Part shown: one piece after another, positions 25,933 through 33,555 of the stretch
Layout of the letters: each line of letters opens with the position of its first letter
Numbering within the stretch: the first letter of the stretch is position 1
NCBI RefSeq assembly: GCF_900115295.1
Contig: NZ_FOVZ01000006.1
Coordinates: 186,001 to 250,000, forward strand
DNA length: 64,000 nt
Direction: 5' to 3'
Source of the DNA: Sphingomonas sp. OK281
GTDB taxonomy: Bacteria > Pseudomonadota > Alphaproteobacteria > Sphingomonadales > Sphingomonadaceae
Program-made: the position numbers and the translations under genes
Notes under the pieces: generated by a model
Told to the model about the DNA's origin: nothing
The model's database searches: none
The model's input: only the letters and a program-made list of their open reading frames with translations

Positions 25933-26739
25933 ATGATGACCCGGAATTTCACGCGCGCAGCCCTTGGCGTCCTGATGGTCGCAGCAACCACCGCCCCCGT
26001 TTTCGCGCAAGCCCGCGACAATGGTCGCTACGACATGAGCCGCGCCCCCTGGTCGCGTCCCGGCTACCGCCTCGAAGGTGCAGGCGTGCCGGTGCTCTTC
26101 CCCGAACTGCGCAATACGCGGCGCGGCATTGCATTCGTGATGCCGAACTTCGACGCGAACGGCGATGGCCGGATCAGCCCGCGGGAAGCCGACGACGCCA
26201 ACCGCGAATTCGCGCGCATCGCCGGCCCCCGCCGCGACCGCTTCGACTGGGACGCCTATGGCCGTGACCCGCGCGGCTATCGCGGTGACCGCGGCGGCGG
26301 CACCACGGTGGTCGAGACCACCACAACCTGGGACCGCGGCGCGATGCGCAACTACGGCTTCCGCCAGACCCCACGCGGCGCAACACTGACGCTGCAGGAG
26401 GACGTGCTGTTCCGCACCGACAGCGCCGTGCTGCGTCCCGGCGCGATCGAGAAACTGCGGCCGCTCGCCCGCTATTTGCGCGGCAACCCCGGCGTCCGCG
26501 TGGCGATCGACGGCTTCACGGATTCGCGCGGCACGGACGCGCACAACCAGGACCTGTCCGAGCGCCGCGCGGCGAGCGTCCGCCAGGCGTTCGACGACAT
26601 GGACGTCGTCCGCGCGCGGTTCAGCGTCGTCGGCCACGGCGAGCGCGACCCGGTCGCGACCAACGCGACACCGGCAGGCATGCGCCTGAACCGCCGCGTC
26701 GAAGTAACCCTGCTGGGGCAACGCGTCGACCGCTTCTGA
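25933..26739 (+). CDS. OmpA-family protein with an EF-hand-like loop
   Basis: 268 aa exported protein. A signal peptide ends at PVFAQA. At about residue 75 there is one EF-hand-like loop, DANGDGRISPREAD, then a Arg/Gly-rich linker, then a C-terminal OmpA peptidoglycan-binding domain (VLFRTDSAVLRPGAIEKL ... IDGFTDSRGTDAHNQDLSERRA). No barrel strands or lipobox are seen, so it is probably periplasmic and bound to peptidoglycan. Start ATG 25933 (or 25936), with GGAGA upstream. The EF-hand/OmpA combination suggests calcium-sensitive wall binding; this is inference. Confidence 0.88.
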   Translation: MMTRNFTRAALGVLMVAATTAPVFAQARDNGRYDMSRAPWSRPGYRLEGAGVPVLFPELRNTRRGIAFVMPNFDANGDGRISPREADDANREFARIAGPRRDRFDWDAYGRDPRGYRGDRGGGTTVVETTTTWDRGAMRNYGFRQTPRGATLTLQEDVLFRTDSAVLRPGAIEKLRPLARYLRGNPGVRVAIDGFTDSRGTDAHNQDLSERRAASVRQAFDDMDVVRARFSVVGHGERDPVATNATPAGMRLNRRVEVTLLGQRVDRF

Positions 26740-26749
26740 GGTAACGACT

Positions 26750-26894
26750 CCCTCGCCCCTCCGGGGAGAGGGAAGCGGCCCGCGGCCCTTGCCGCGGGAA
26801 GGGAGAGGGGAGTGAGGCACGGGAGGCTGATCCCAACTCCCCCTCACCCTTCCGTCGCCTCCGGCTCCTCCCTCCCTCTCCCCAGAGGGAGAGG
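26750..26894. repeat. Paired palindromic repeat, family C, copy 2
   Basis: Left unit CCTCGCCCCTCCGGGGAGAGG with a nested palindrome CCCGCGGCC..GCCGCGGG; right unit CCCCCTCACCCTTCCGTCG then CCTCCCTCTCCCCAGAGGGAGAGG. It begins 11 nt after the OmpA-family stop and probably ends that transcript. Confidence 0.75.
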
Positions 26895-26915
26895 GACAAG
26901 CTCGACCCAAATCTA

Positions 26916-27024
26916 CACCACCCCGGCGAAGGCCGGGGCCCAATTGGGGGACATTGCTGACGAAGCGCAGTTCGTCGTTACTGCGACCTTTCCAATTGGA
27001 CCCCGGCCTTCGCCGGGGCGGTGC
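26916..27024. repeat. Paired palindromic repeat, family D, copy 2
   Basis: Left unit CACCACCCCGGCGAAGGCCGGGG then CCCAATTGG; right unit TCCAATTGGA then CCCCGGCCTTCGCCGGGG, spacer about 40 nt. Upstream of gyrB; with the family C element it fills most of the 539-nt gap 26740-27278, which should also contain the gyrB promoter. Confidence 0.8.
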
Positions 27025-27066
27025 TACCTTTGCCGGGGCGGTGCTACCTTCGCCGGCGCGGTGCTA
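27011..27066. repeat. Tandem 20-bp duplication of a repeat end
   Basis: The 20-base unit CGCCGGGGCGGTGCTACCTT occurs at 27011-27030, again at 27031-27050 with one change, and a third partial copy at 27051-27066. It begins within the right arm of the family D element, so the arm has been expanded in tandem. Confidence 0.85.
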
Positions 27067-27278
27067 AGGCAAGCGCGCTGTCCTACACAGCCAGACCCTG
27101 TCACCATCCCCGCATGGCGCTCCGAACCTCCTCGAAACCCACGCGCCCAATCACGGAAGTGCACATCCCCGCCAAAACGCTCCCAGCGTCTGCACTTCCT
27201 ATACTTCACTCGCCGGCACCCCAGCCCCCGCAGGCCATTTCGCTTCCGTTTCGGCCCCCGAATGCCTATATACTCGGC

Positions 27279-29810
27279 ATGGCATCCAACCCCGAAACCA
27301 ACAATCCCAACCTCCCGAACATGGGCGACTATGGCGCGGACTCGATCAAGGTTCTGAAGGGCCTCGACGCGGTCCGCAAACGCCCCGGCATGTATATCGG
27401 CGACACCGACGACGGTTCCGGCCTCCACCACATGGTGTTCGAGGTCAGCGACAACGCGATCGACGAGGCGCTGGCGGGGCATTGCGACCGGATCGACATC
27501 GTCCTCAACGCTGACGGCTCGGTCTCCGTCACCGACAATGGTCGCGGCATCCCGACCGGCATCCACACCGAGGAGGGCGTGTCCGCAGCCGAGGTCATCA
27601 TGACCCAGCTCCACGCCGGCGGTAAGTTCGAGAACACCAGCGACGAGAATGCGTACAAGGTTTCGGGCGGCCTCCACGGCGTCGGCGTCTCGGTCGTCAA
27701 CGCACTCAGCGAATGGCTCGACCTGACGATCTGGCGCAACGGCGAGGAGCATTACATGCGCTTCGCGTTCGGCGACGCCGTCGCGCCGCTGAAGGTCGTC
27801 GGTCCCGCCACCGAAGGCCAGAAGGGAACGCGCGTCACCTTCTTCCCGTCGCCCGCCACCTTCAAGATCACCGATTTCGACTTCGACAAGCTCGAACATC
27901 GTTACCGTGAGCTCGCCTTTCTCAATTCAGGCGTCCGCCTTTTCCTGAGCGACGCGCGCAGCGAAGAGCGCAAGACCGTCGAGCTCTATTACGAGGGCGG
28001 GATCGCCGCGTTCGTGAAGTATCTCGATCGCGCCAAGCTCCCGCTGATGCCCGAGCCGGTCGCGATCAGCGGCACGCGCGACGACGTCACGATGGACGTC
28101 GCGCTGCAGTGGAACGACTCGTATTACGAGAACGTCCTCGCCTTCACGAACAACATTCCGCAGCGCGACGGCGGCACGCACATGGCCGCATTCCGCGCCG
28201 CGCTGACGCGCACCCTCAACAACTACGCCGAGAAATCCGGCATGTTGAAGAAGGAAAAGGTCCAGCTCACCGGCGAGGACATGCGCGAAGGCCTGACCGC
28301 GATCGTCTCGGTCAAGCTGCCCGATCCGAAGTTCAGCAGCCAGACCAAGGACAAGCTCGTCTCGTCCGAAGTCCGCCAGCCCTTGGAAAGCCTGATGGCC
28401 GACAAGATGGCCGAATGGCTCGAGGAAAACCCCGCGCACGGCAAGGCGATCGTCGCCAAGATCATCGATGCCGCCGCCGCCCGCGAGGCCGCCAAGCGCG
28501 CGCGCGAACTGACGCGGCGCAAGGGCGTGATGGACATCGCCTCGCTGCCCGGCAAGCTCGCCGACTGCCAGGAGCGCGATCCCGCCAAGTCCGAGCTGTT
28601 CCTGGTCGAGGGTGACTCGGCAGGCGGCTCGGCGAAGCAGGGCCGCGATCGCCATTTCCAGGCGATCCTCCCGTTGCGCGGCAAGATCCTCAATACCGAG
28701 CGCGCCCGCGAAGACCGCATGCTGTCGAGCCGCGAGATCGGCACGCTCATCACCGCGATGGGCACCGGCATCCGCGACGACTTCAACGCGGACAAGCTGC
28801 GCTACCACAAGATCGTCATCATGACCGACGCAGACGTCGACGGGGCGCACATCCGCACGCTGCTGCTGACGCTGTTCTATCGCCACATGCCGAAGATCAT
28901 CGAGGGCGGCTATCTCTACATCGCTCAGCCGCCGCTGTATAAGGCGACCAAGGGCCGGTCGGAAGTGTACCTCAAGGACGACGCCGCGCTCGACGAATAT
29001 CTGGTCGACGCGGGCGTCAATACGATGGTGCTCGACGGTCCCGGCGGCGGTCGTTCGGGGCGCGACCTGAAGGACCTGGTCGATCACGCGCGCCGGATGC
29101 GGACGTTGATGCGCTACGTCCCCAAGCGCTATGATGCCGGGATGATCGAGGCGCTGGCGCTGGGCGGCGTGTTCGATCCGGAAGCGTCGGTCGAGGATCG
29201 CACCTCGCGGCTGCAAGTCGTCACGCACCGTCTCGAACTCGACGACGGTGACGCGCGCTGGACCGCGGTGTTGACCGAAGACGGCGGCATCCACTTCCAA
29301 CGCGCATGGCGCGGCGTCACCGACCACCACATCATCGAGGCCAGCTTCCTGGTGTCGGCCGAGGCGCGCAAGCTGCACGCACTGTCGGGCGAACAATCCG
29401 AGAGCTACGCCCACACCTCGAACCTCGTCCCCGCGAGCAAGGCGTCACAGGCGGAAGAGCCGGAGGCCGAAGAGGGCGCGGAAACCGGTGCCGGCGTGAT
29501 CGGCTCCGCCACCGTCGTCGCAACGCGCGGCTCGACCCAGGTCTCGCGTCCGAGCCACCTGCTCGACGCGATCCTGACCGCTGGTCGGAAAGGTCTCGCG
29601 ATCCAGCGCTACAAGGGCCTGGGTGAGATGAACGCCGAACAGCTCTGGGAAACCACGCTCGACCCGTCGGTCCGCTCGATGCTCCGCGTCACCGCGGTCA
29701 ACGCCGAGAGCGCAAACGAGATCTTCACGCAGCTGATGGGCGAAGTCGTCGAACCGCGCCGCGAGTTCATCCAGGACAACGCGCTCAACGTCGCCAATCT
29801 CGACGTTTGA
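27279..29810 (+). CDS. gyrB: DNA gyrase subunit B
   Basis: 843 aa ATPase/Toprim subunit of gyrase. GHKL ATPase: YGADSIKVLKGLDAVRKRPG, DNAIDEALAGH, and GRGIPTGIH. Toprim: LVEGDSAGGSAKQGRDR, PLRGKILN, and DADVDGAHIRTLLL. C-terminus has RYKGLGEMNAEQLWETTLDP. ATG 27279 is preferred; MGDYGADS at 27321 is an alternative, and the frame is open upstream into repeats without family sequence. A TATACT at 27269-27274 could be a -10 box; if so the transcript would begin very near 27279 and the later start would be favoured. Confidence 0.97.
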   Translation: MASNPETNNPNLPNMGDYGADSIKVLKGLDAVRKRPGMYIGDTDDGSGLHHMVFEVSDNAIDEALAGHCDRIDIVLNADGSVSVTDNGRGIPTGIHTEEGVSAAEVIMTQLHAGGKFENTSDENAYKVSGGLHGVGVSVVNALSEWLDLTIWRNGEEHYMRFAFGDAVAPLKVVGPATEGQKGTRVTFFPSPATFKITDFDFDKLEHRYRELAFLNSGVRLFLSDARSEERKTVELYYEGGIAAFVKYLDRAKLPLMPEPVAISGTRDDVTMDVALQWNDSYYENVLAFTNNIPQRDGGTHMAAFRAALTRTLNNYAEKSGMLKKEKVQLTGEDMREGLTAIVSVKLPDPKFSSQTKDKLVSSEVRQPLESLMADKMAEWLEENPAHGKAIVAKIIDAAAAREAAKRARELTRRKGVMDIASLPGKLADCQERDPAKSELFLVEGDSAGGSAKQGRDRHFQAILPLRGKILNTERAREDRMLSSREIGTLITAMGTGIRDDFNADKLRYHKIVIMTDADVDGAHIRTLLLTLFYRHMPKIIEGGYLYIAQPPLYKATKGRSEVYLKDDAALDEYLVDAGVNTMVLDGPGGGRSGRDLKDLVDHARRMRTLMRYVPKRYDAGMIEALALGGVFDPEASVEDRTSRLQVVTHRLELDDGDARWTAVLTEDGGIHFQRAWRGVTDHHIIEASFLVSAEARKLHALSGEQSESYAHTSNLVPASKASQAEEPEAEEGAETGAGVIGSATVVATRGSTQVSRPSHLLDAILTAGRKGLAIQRYKGLGEMNAEQLWETTLDPSVRSMLRVTAVNAESANEIFTQLMGEVVEPRREFIQDNALNVANLDV

Positions 29811-29821
29811 GGACGGAACCG

Positions 29822-30418
29822 TCAGCGCCGGTCTGGCCGTGCGCTGGCGGTAAAGCTGCGGAAGGTGATCGACCAGCGCGTCACGTCCATCTCGGCGATG
29901 CTGTGCTCCCAGTCGTGCCGCGCCTCGCCGCTGAGGTGATACATCGATCGCGGCGCAAGCGGCACGGCGGCGCGGTCGAAGCCGCGCGCCGTGCGCCGCC
30001 GGAACCGCATCGTCGCCGGTACGCCGAGCGAAATCCCGACGACATGCTCGAACACCGGCCGGTCGCGGTGCCAGCCGATCCCGGCACCCGGATCGTACCG
30101 GATCAGCAACGCCTGGACGAGCGACTCCCCGGGCAGTTTCGCGAACGCGGCGGCGCGCTGGCGGATCGGCAGGAGCCAGTCGGGCAACGGATCGGTCTCG
30201 CCGAACCGGCTCGTGTCGAAGTCGTAATGCCAGCCAAACGATCTGGTCAGCCGCTTGCCCAGCCAACCCTGGAACTGGAACGGCGCCAGATCCTGTTCGT
30301 CGATCCGGGCGATCAGCGCCGCTTCCTCATCCCGGCTAAGCAGTGCGTCGCGATATTCGAGCCCTGGCAGGATGGGTGTACCGAAAAGGTCTGCGGTCGG
30401 ATTTGCCATCGTCGGCAT
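29822..30418 (-). CDS. AlkB-like 2OG-Fe(II) dioxygenase
   Basis: 198 aa. The iron-binding residues are in GIGWHRDRPVFEHVVG (HxD) and DWEHSIAEM (His), and the 2OG-binding Arg pair is RWSITFRSF. MRFRRRTARGF follows the usual strand. Members repair alkylated bases or modify RNA or protein. A second ATG (30409, MANPTAD) is possible. Convergent with gyrB, 11 nt apart; divergent from the next gene. Confidence 0.9.
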   Translation of the reverse strand: MPTMANPTADLFGTPILPGLEYRDALLSRDEEAALIARIDEQDLAPFQFQGWLGKRLTRSFGWHYDFDTSRFGETDPLPDWLLPIRQRAAAFAKLPGESLVQALLIRYDPGAGIGWHRDRPVFEHVVGISLGVPATMRFRRRTARGFDRAAVPLAPRSMYHLSGEARHDWEHSIAEMDVTRWSITFRSFTASARPDRR

Positions 30419-30512
30419 GTAGGGATGAGGGCGGCCATGGCCAGCCGAAAGCCCGGCAGTTGCTCATCGCACCGCTGCAATCTACCGCGGAGCGCGCTTG
30501 CCGGAGACTGAC

Positions 30513-31160
30513 ATGACCGCCCATCTCAAGATCGACTTCGTGTCGGACATCGCCTGTCCGTGGTGCATCATCGGTCTGCGCGCGCTGGAGGAGGCTCTGG
30601 TCCGTGCGGCGGATGCGCTCGACGCCGAGATCGTCTTCCAGCCGTTCGAACTCAATCCGGCGATGCCCGCGGGCGGCCAGAACATCGGCGAGCATATCGC
30701 CGAGAAATACGGATCGACGCCCGAGCAGTCGGCGGCGAACCGCGCAATGATCGTCGATCGCGCGCGGGACCTCGGCTTCACGATGGCGATGACCGAAACG
30801 AGCCGGATCTACAACACGTTCGACGCGCACCGCCTGTTGCATTGGGCGCAGGTCGAAGGGGGGCAGGGCGCGCTGAAGCACGCGCTGTTCACCGCCAATT
30901 TCACGGACAATGCCGACCCCGGCGATCACCGCGTCCTGGTCGATGCCGCGGCAAAGGCCGGGCTGGATCCGGTTGCCGCCGAGGAAGTGCTGCGATCGGG
31001 ACGCTACGCGGACGAGGTTCGCGCGGCGGAAGGCCTGTGGCGCGCCCGCGGGATCAATGCAGTGCCGGCGATCGTGATCAACGACAGGCATCTCATCTCG
31101 GGAGGCCAGCCCGTCGACGTCTTCGAACGTGCGCTACGCAAGGTCGCTACGGCAAGCTGA
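30513..31160 (+). CDS. DsbA-family oxidoreductase, FrnE-like
   Basis: 215 aa, cytoplasmic (no signal peptide). The thioredoxin-fold active site is CPWC in DFVSDIACPWCIIG, with the family cis-Pro region AVPAIVINDRHLISGGQP. This is the 2-hydroxychromene isomerase/FrnE branch, active as a disulfide isomerase or reductase. TTG 30498 is in frame, but ATG 30513 has GGAG at good spacing and gives the usual terminus. Confidence 0.92.
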   Translation: MTAHLKIDFVSDIACPWCIIGLRALEEALVRAADALDAEIVFQPFELNPAMPAGGQNIGEHIAEKYGSTPEQSAANRAMIVDRARDLGFTMAMTETSRIYNTFDAHRLLHWAQVEGGQGALKHALFTANFTDNADPGDHRVLVDAAAKAGLDPVAAEEVLRSGRYADEVRAAEGLWRARGINAVPAIVINDRHLISGGQPVDVFERALRKVATAS

Positions 31161-31309
31161 CCCGTATCGGGTGATCCGGCAGCAGGATCGGGCTGCCGGA
31201 TGCGTGATTGTTCGGGCAGCTGGCCTGCGCCGGATCGACCGGAGCAACCGAAGTCGCCCCGTCATCGCCCAATCGCAGATCATACCGGGGCCGTACCCAG
31301 TTTGACCGC

Positions 31310-31435
31310 TCAGTTCAGCGTCGTCATCTCGACGGGCTTGCCCTTGGTGGTCGGGTTCGATGCATTCGCCTTGGGGGCCTTTTCGGCCTTGGGCTTGCGG
31401 ACTTCCTTGCTGGATTTCTTCTGGCTCTTCGCCAT
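31310..31435 (-). CDS. Small basic protein, 41 aa
   Basis: ATG 31435 to TGA 31310. The product starts MAKSQKKSSKEVRKPKAEK and ends KGKPVEMTTLN; 12 of 41 residues are Lys or Arg, so it is likely a nucleic-acid- or ribosome-associated protein, but no function is known. GAGGTG lies five bases before the start. Very similar small proteins occur, to my recollection, across sphingomonads. It lies in the 341-nt interval 31161-31501, which is otherwise empty. Confidence 0.75.
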   Translation of the reverse strand: MAKSQKKSSKEVRKPKAEKAPKANASNPTTKGKPVEMTTLN

Positions 31436-31501
31436 CACGGCACCTCATGGGGCGGAAGGCCCCGCGATCATACTACACGCGTTGTCGCCGATGCCCGCAT
31501 G

Positions 31502-31930
31502 TTATCCATGCGGCGTTCCGCGCAGCAGATCGAGTGTCGCGGGATCGTCAGCGCCTTCGAAAAACCGGTTGAGCGCCGCGCGGAACGGCGCCGGATCGTC
31601 GGCGACTGCGGCGAACAGCGTCATCGACGACCGCAACTTCACCGCATCGATGCCGCCAAGGATCGCCTCGGCCGAGCCACGCGCTGCGGTCACGGCTTTG
31701 GTCGCTTCCATCAGCCTCGACGCAAGCACCGGATGCGCAAGATACGCCCGCGCCTCGTCCTCATCCATGATCGCATAGGTCCGCGCCATCGCGCTTTGCC
31801 CGAGCCCCGCGATCTGGGGAAAGACGAACCACATCCAGTGACTGCGTTTCGCCCCGGCGTGCAGTTCGGCGAGCGCCTGCGCGTACACACCGTCCTGCGC
31901 GTTGATGAAGCGGGTAAGATCCTGTGCCAT
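31502..31930 (-). CDS. DUF1810 family protein
   Basis: 142 aa, whole-length DUF1810. Recognised from LTRFINAQDGVYAQALAELHAGAKRSHWMWFVFPQIAGLG and YLAHPVLASRLMEAT. An all-helical cytoplasmic protein with no assigned activity. It diverges from the lipoprotein gene (32011), leaving about 80 nt for both promoters. Confidence 0.92.
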   Translation of the reverse strand: MAQDLTRFINAQDGVYAQALAELHAGAKRSHWMWFVFPQIAGLGQSAMARTYAIMDEDEARAYLAHPVLASRLMEATKAVTAARGSAEAILGGIDAVKLRSSMTLFAAVADDPAPFRAALNRFFEGADDPATLDLLRGTPHG

Positions 31931-32010
31931 CGCCTCGACATGGTTCCGATCATGCCCGACGCAACCCCCGACAAACCCGATGCGTTGGTAGCAGCAGAAG
32001 AGGATGGCGC

Positions 32011-32520
32011 ATGAAGACGTTGGTGATGATCGCGGTGCTCGCTTTCCCGTTGCTGGGCGGATGCGCCAAGAAGGACGACCCTACCGACACGCTGGCCGCG
32101 AGCAATTTCACGCCACCGCAGACGCGGGCGCCGACGCCGATCCCTGGCCAGGCACAGACCACCCCGATCACTGCCTATGTGGGTAAATACCCGCACGATG
32201 CGATAAGCGGTGTTGATTTCTACGACCGTACGGATGTCGCGTCGGGACTCGTCACGGCGGTCGGGGACGCGAAACTGCGCGAGACGATCCGTGGTCGCTC
32301 GGGGCCCGAAACGCCGGTATTCAAGATGGGCGACCGCGTTGCCGCCTGGGGTTGCGAGGAACATAATTGCAGCGATCGCAACTGGACCGTCATCGTCGAC
32401 AGCAAGGCGGGCAAGACGCAGGTCTGTTATCACGATGCGGCAAAGATGGGCGCACGGAGCGACTGGTATGACGGCGCCGCACCTGTCCGACGTGCCGAAA
32501 CCTGCCCCTCGGAAGGATGA
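32011..32520 (+). CDS. Putative lipoprotein, uncharacterised
   Basis: 169 aa. The N-terminus MKTLVMIAVLAFPLLGGCAKK ends in a lipobox (LGGC), so it should be lipid-anchored. A Thr/Pro-rich linker (about residues 25-55) follows, then a compact domain with Cys residues in AWGCEEHNCSDRNW and QVCYHD. The block GDRVAAWGCEEHNCSDRNWTV resembles bacterial lysozyme-inhibitor-like/Ivy-type folds only loosely; I do not assign it. Good ribosome site AGAGGA. The next gene starts 3 nt after its stop. Confidence 0.85.
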   Translation: MKTLVMIAVLAFPLLGGCAKKDDPTDTLAASNFTPPQTRAPTPIPGQAQTTPITAYVGKYPHDAISGVDFYDRTDVASGLVTAVGDAKLRETIRGRSGPETPVFKMGDRVAAWGCEEHNCSDRNWTVIVDSKAGKTQVCYHDAAKMGARSDWYDGAAPVRRAETCPSEG

Positions 32521-32523
32521 GCT

Positions 32524-33141
32524 ATGCTTGAACATATCCCCGCATGGCTCGGTCATGCGATGAGTGATCTGCGTGCCGGTATCGACAAACTCGCCATCGT
32601 CCAGCTTGGCACCAACTTCGAGACGCTCGATCTGACTAGCCCGGCATTCGCGCACGAGGGCCGGATGCCGCCGCGCTTCACCGCCGACGGGGAAGGCGTA
32701 TCGCCGCCGCTCGTCTGGAGCGAGCCGCCGGTCGGGACCGCGCGCATGGTGTTGATCGTGGAAGACGCCGATGCGCCGACGCCGCAACCGCTTGTCCATG
32801 CGATCATCTGGGGGCTTGAAGCCGATGCGGGCCAGCTGGTTGAAGGGGCAATCGCCGCCGACGGAAAGGGTAATGCGGCGGGCCGCGATGTAGGCCGCAA
32901 TTCCTATCTGCGCGAAGGATGGCTACCGCCCGATCCCCCGAGTGGACACGGCGAGCATCGCTACGCATTTCAACTGTTCGCAATCGGCGCCGGTGCGGGT
33001 GATGCCGGTACGACGCCCGGACGGTCTGCCGTGATCGAGGCGATCACCGGCCACGTTCTCGCGGCGGGGTTTTTGATCGGGACGTATTCCCGGGAAGAAG
33101 ATGCACCGGTCGGGCCAGTGGGGATGGCCGCACCCGCCTGA
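32524..33141 (+). CDS. YbhB/YbcL-family (PEBP-like) protein
   Basis: 205 aa phosphatidylethanolamine-binding-protein-like fold. Key motifs: FTADGEGVSPPLVWSEPP, MVLIVEDADAP (DxDAP), VHAIIWGL and PPDPPSGHGEHRYAFQLFAI (the GxHRY ligand-binding motif). No signal peptide. Role unknown. Only 3 nt from the lipoprotein gene, so likely one transcript. Confidence 0.93.
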   Translation: MLEHIPAWLGHAMSDLRAGIDKLAIVQLGTNFETLDLTSPAFAHEGRMPPRFTADGEGVSPPLVWSEPPVGTARMVLIVEDADAPTPQPLVHAIIWGLEADAGQLVEGAIAADGKGNAAGRDVGRNSYLREGWLPPDPPSGHGEHRYAFQLFAIGAGAGDAGTTPGRSAVIEAITGHVLAAGFLIGTYSREEDAPVGPVGMAAPA

Positions 33142-33166
33142 CATCATGCCGTGACAGGCATTCGCA

Positions 33167-33253
33167 TCAGGCGCACGTGTGGCCGGCATGGGTAATGAGT
33201 ATCAACAGGGTGGTCGAGAAGGCGACGAGGCCGACAAGGACACTGCGGCCCAT
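33167..33253 (-). CDS. Very small membrane protein, 28 aa
   Basis: ATG 33253 to TGA 33167. The product MGRSVLVGLVAFSTTLLILI followed by THAGHTCA has one hydrophobic helix. GGGGAG lies about 10 nt upstream, and the start is 18 nt after the stop of the 36-aa gene, suggesting a two-cistron message. No family is recognised; the call rests on ribosome site, hydrophobicity and position. Confidence 0.45.
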   Translation of the reverse strand: MGRSVLVGLVAFSTTLLILITHAGHTCA

Positions 33254-33271
33254 GAGGGAGGTCTCCCCGGC

Positions 33272-33382
33272 TCAGGCAATGGGGATGATTGGAGCGGCGG
33301 TACCGATCGCGATCGCTGCAAAGAACACGGCGCCGACGACCGAGACTGCGACGCGCTGGATGGTTTCAAAACGGAGCGACAT
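33272..33382 (-). CDS. Small single-helix membrane protein, 36 aa
   Basis: ATG 33382 to TGA 33272. The product begins MSLRFETIQRVAVSVVGAVF and ends IGTAAPIIPIA, one transmembrane helix with a short basic N-terminus. AAGGA precedes the start by about 8 nt. The pattern MS.RFET.QR...S.VGA.F....A...PI.PIA is one I recall from small sphingomonad proteins, which supports the call. Function unknown. A sigma-54-like promoter lies about 60 nt upstream. Confidence 0.65.
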   Translation of the reverse strand: MSLRFETIQRVAVSVVGAVFFAAIAIGTAAPIIPIA

Positions 33383-33441
33383 GGTATTTTCCTTCGAGAT
33401 GTCGGCGAGCAAACCATTCCGCCGCCGATATCGAGTGAGTT

Positions 33442-33456
33442 GCATGCGTCGTGCCA
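33442..33456 (-). promoter_or_regulatory. Sigma-54-like promoter (-24/-12)
   Basis: On the minus strand TGGCACG-ACGC-ATGC: the invariant GG and GC are exactly 10 bases apart, and only one base of the extended consensus (TTGC) differs. It points at the 36-aa gene. The surrounding 33383-33555 is AT-rich and has no gene. No enhancer-binding site was identified, so this stays tentative. Confidence 0.35.
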
Positions 33457-33555
33457 GTTTCTTATATATTTGAAATCGTTAGACTTTTCGATTGTCCGGT
33501 CTTCGAGTTGGGAAATTCAACCAACTTTTTCCGGAAATTGCGCCAATGTCCGGTA

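Noticed and set aside
27011..27066. CRISPR-like tandem repeats
   Set aside because: Units are contiguous with no spacers and belong to a REP-type arm; no cas genes are present in the window.
27927..29414. Long open frame antisense to gyrB
   Set aside because: It lies entirely within gyrB, has an amino-acid mix (His, Arg, Val, Asp) typical of the reverse of a GC-rich gene, and has no domain or ribosome site.
20984..29810. Chromosomal replication origin near dnaN, recF and gyrB
   Set aside because: dnaA is absent, no cluster of DnaA boxes was seen, and the genes are separated by unrelated loci; not enough for an origin call.
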